Source: Sphingobacteriales bacterium
Lineage (GTDB): Bacteria > Bacteroidota > Bacteroidia > Chitinophagales > UBA2359
Assembly: GCA_016711295.1 (NCBI GenBank)
Contig: JADJTE010000017.1
Coordinates: 1 to 64,000 of the forward strand
Length of the DNA stretch: 64,000 bases
Direction: 5' to 3'
The notes below the pieces were generated by a model. The model did no database searches, was not told the DNA's origin, and saw only the letters and a program-made list of their open reading frames with translations. Shown in pieces: positions 61,786 through 64,000 of the stretch (the first letter of the stretch is position 1; each line of letters starts with the position of its first letter). The position numbers and the translations under genes were made by a program.

Positions 61786-62924
61786 ATGATTCGATATATA
61801 TTTGTATTATCTATTGCCGCCTTGCTCGGCAATCCCTTAGCTACGGCGCAAGACGTGCGCACATATAGCAATGAATTTTTATCTTTGGGCCTAGGCGCAC
61901 GCGCTTTGGGTATGGGAAACGTGCAAGGTGCGCTTAGCCAACGACGTTACCGCTGCCTACTGGAATCCTGCGGGCTTGACCCGTATAGACAACTTTCAGC
62001 TCGGCTATATGCACGCCGAATGGTTTGCGGGCATTGCTAAATACGACTATTTGGGGCTTGCCTTGCCAATCGCCGACAAAAAACGTGCACTCGGTTTGTC
62101 GATATTGCGCTTTGGCGGACAATATACCCAATACGCTCAATATCATCGAACCCGATGGCAGCATCAATTACGACAATATTGAGGCATTCTCGGCTGCTGA
62201 CTATGCCTTTTTGCTCTCTTATGCCCAATCTATCGGAAAGGTACGCATAGGAGCTAATGCCAAAATTATACACCGAATTGTAGGTAGTTTTGCCAAATCA
62301 TGGGGCTTGGGGCTTGACTTAGCAGCCCAATACGATGCCAGCAGCCGCCTATCCTTGGGGCTTACCCTCAAAGATTTTCCTGTCACCTACAATACCTGGG
62401 GCTTTTCGTTTACAGACGAAGAAAAACAATTGCTCGCCATGACCGATAATGTCATACCCGTCAATTCAGTCGAGCTGACAGGGCAACGTAGCATCTTGGC
62501 ATTGTCGTACAGACAACCATTAGGCGCGAAAATGAATATTACCGCCGCCCTTGACCTCGATGTCACTTTTGACGGCAAACGCAATACCCTTATCAAAACC
62601 GATGTGTTTTCGATAGACCCACATTTGGGATTAGAATTTGACTACAATAAAATAGTATTTCTACGTGCGGGATTCAATAACGTGCAAACCATCAGCAACG
62701 ACCTAACCGGCGACGAGACTTTATCAATACAACCCAATGTGGGTGTGGGCTTCCGCCTAAGCGATAAAAAGAACCATCGCATTCCCGAAATCAAATTGGA
62801 TTACGCTTTCACAGGGCTAAACCGTTCGTCAGAAGGTATCTATTCGCATGTTGTATCGCTTATTGTTGGTTTGAGCAAAAAGAAAAACACCTACGCCCGA
62901 CACATCGCACTTGTAAAAACATAA
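61786..62924 (+). CDS. PorV/PorQ-family outer-membrane protein (two frameshifts)
   Basis: About 379 residues. A signal peptide (MIRYIFVLSIAALLG...ATAQ) is followed by the family signature SLGLGARALGMGN, then LANDVTAAYWNPAGL, then IPNTLNIIEPDGS, and a beta-barrel-like remainder. PorV is the outer-membrane shuttle that carries T9SS cargo to the PorU sortase. The frame breaks near 61928 (before LANDVTAAYW) and near 62113 (before DNIPNTL); both flanks are conserved family sequence. Because a PorU-like gene follows at 63165, a PorV-type rather than a PorQ role is favoured, but the family contains several paralogues. Confidence 0.82.
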
Positions 62925-62947
62925 TATATTGTGTTTATTGTGTATTT

Positions 62948-63059
62948 GTAACTATTTAGCCTTGTAGGAGGAACTAATCGAATATGCAGCATGTCGGGCA
63001 TTATTAGATAGGTATAGCCCATTACCCCATACCCAAAACCCTATACCCTAAATAGTTAC
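62948..63059 (+). mobile_element. MITE-like element, copy 3, with 8-bp target duplication
   Basis: 112 bp with perfect 12-bp terminal inverted repeats GTAACTATTTAG and CTAAATAGTTAC, flanked exactly by gtgtattt (62940-62947 and 63060-63067). It is the best-preserved copy. It lies between the PorV-like and PorU-like genes and has no coding capacity. Confidence 0.87.
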
Positions 63060-63164
63060 GTGTATTTGTAATAATGCATTTAATTTGATTTTCATGGCGT
63101 TTTTTTATTTAGGCACGATGAATCGCGCCGCTACGTTTTATTAAATACAATATTTATATATATT

Positions 63165-64000
63165 ATGAAAAATAAAATTATCTTATTATTTGTCGGAATT
63201 TGTTGTATTTTGTGCCAACTGATTGCCGTTGCACAAACCAACACCTATCGCAATGAGTGGATAGATTATAACAAAACCTACTACAAAATAAAAATAGCCA
63301 AAGACGGTTTGGTGCGCATTCCTACTGCTGTACTCACCGCTAATGGCATTCCGATTAACGGCGCAGTACTGAAAATGTACCGACACGGACAGGAGATACC
63401 CCTATTTGTCAGCACTAATGGACCAATGAGCGACGGCGATTATGTCGAATTTATAGGGCGCAAAAATGATGGAACGCCCGACAGCAAATTGTTTAGCAAT
63501 CCAAAATGGCAACTCAGCACCGACAACAGTTTGTTTACCGATACCGCTGCGTATTTCCTCACTTGGGATTTGACTGCTGCCAACGCTCGATTTCAAACTA
63601 TTGCCAATAACCTAAGCGGCGACCTACCACCCAAAGAGACATTTTATATACACCGCGACCGATACCACTACTTAGAAACACACTCGCCCGGCGAACCCTT
63701 TCATAATTTGGGCAATGTAAATAATTATTATGCCGATTTTGGCAATGGCGAAGGCTGGGTAAGTTCTGTTATTTTGGAGGGCAATACCATGAACCGCACC
63801 ATTCAGACCCCTGCCGCTTATACAGCAGGCGGCGGCGTAGCGCAGTTCGAAACACGCATTGTGGGTAGGTCTGATAACTATTTTCTTATCCCCGACCACC
63901 ATACGCGCATTGGCATAAACGGCACCGTAGTCAAAGATACGACATTTGAAGGGCATATCAGCCCCATATTCAAGTTTTCGATACCCATAGCCGATTTGAG
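63165..64000 (+). CDS. PorU-like (C25 peptidase family) T9SS protein, 3' end outside window
   Basis: The first 278 residues of a larger protein. A signal peptide (MKNKIILLFVGICCILCQL...VAQ) leads to YRNEWIDYNKTYYKIKIAKD and GLVRIPTAVLTANGIPINGA, the opening typical of PorU and PorU2-like proteins of Bacteroidota. The next parts (VEFIGRKNDGTPDSKLF, YFLTWD) also fit. The catalytic C25 domain would come after the window edge, so activity cannot be judged. It follows the PorV-like gene with a MITE-like element in between. PorU is the sortase that removes the C-terminal signal of T9SS cargo; PorU2-like paralogues are less well understood. Confidence 0.75.
   Translation, partial: MKNKIILLFVGICCILCQLIAVAQTNTYRNEWIDYNKTYYKIKIAKDGLVRIPTAVLTANGIPINGAVLKMYRHGQEIPLFVSTNGPMSDGDYVEFIGRKNDGTPDSKLFSNPKWQLSTDNSLFTDTAAYFLTWDLTAANARFQTIANNLSGDLPPKETFYIHRDRYHYLETHSPGEPFHNLGNVNNYYADFGNGEGWVSSVILEGNTMNRTIQTPAAYTAGGGVAQFETRIVGRSDNYFLIPDHHTRIGINGTVVKDTTFEGHISPIFKFSIPIADL

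Overview
The window looks like a chromosome fragment of a member of the Bacteroidota with a type IX secretion system (T9SS), in the broad Saprospiria/Chitinophagia/Cytophagia range. The evidence is two giant repeat adhesins ending in a T9SS type B (gliding-motility-associated) sorting domain, a PorV-like and a PorU-like gene at the right end, Bacteroidota-type -7 promoter boxes (TAnnTTTG) in front of many genes, and outer-membrane genes (lpxD, a TamB-type gene). No rRNA, tRNA or CRISPR array was recognised.

Layout. 1-11.7 kb: the 3' part of a giant adhesin (+), containing 738-bp repeats. 11.9-14.5 kb: a helicase IV-like gene (-). 14.8-26.0 kb: a second, complete giant adhesin (-) with signal peptide, CUB-like domain, long repeat stalk and sorting domain. 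26.3-36.2 kb: housekeeping and envelope genes (cyclase-family hydrolase, adk, GT-C glycosyltransferase, tpiA, esterase, SUI1 factor, a DUF983-rhodanese fusion, nucleotide-sugar epimerase, SPOR protein, asnB). 36.2-45.3 kb: an accessory, defence-like island on the minus strand with two unknown small genes, a type III restriction-modification pair split by a GxxExxY gene and a 77-bp tandem array, and a Card1/Can2-like CARF nuclease. 45.5-55.0 kb: MBL hydrolase, M42 peptidase, lpxD, the TamB-type gene and an aldehyde dehydrogenase. 55.1-60.0 kb: five tandem copies of an Rpn/PD-(D/E)XK nuclease gene. 60.2-64 kb: thioredoxin-like lipoprotein, lipid kinase, PorV-like gene and the start of a PorU-like gene.

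How the genes work together. The adhesins should cross the outer membrane through T9SS. The PorV/PorU-like pair belongs to the family that receives and processes T9SS cargo. The island combines DNA modification/restriction with a nuclease of the kind that senses cyclic oligoadenylate, but no CRISPR locus is visible to supply the signal.

Two cautions and three structural discoveries. Many conserved genes are split by single-base indels, most of them in homopolymers. This reads as consensus sequencing error rather than gene decay, so split genes are given here as single loci. The structural discoveries are: (1) a 77-bp, 13-copy array whose unit fuses the start of mod to the end of the GxxExxY gene; (2) a dispersed 112-122 bp MITE-like element with 12-bp terminal inverted repeats and, in two of three copies, exact 8-9 bp target duplications; (3) palindromic REP-like sequences lying in frame inside the mod methyltransferase gene.
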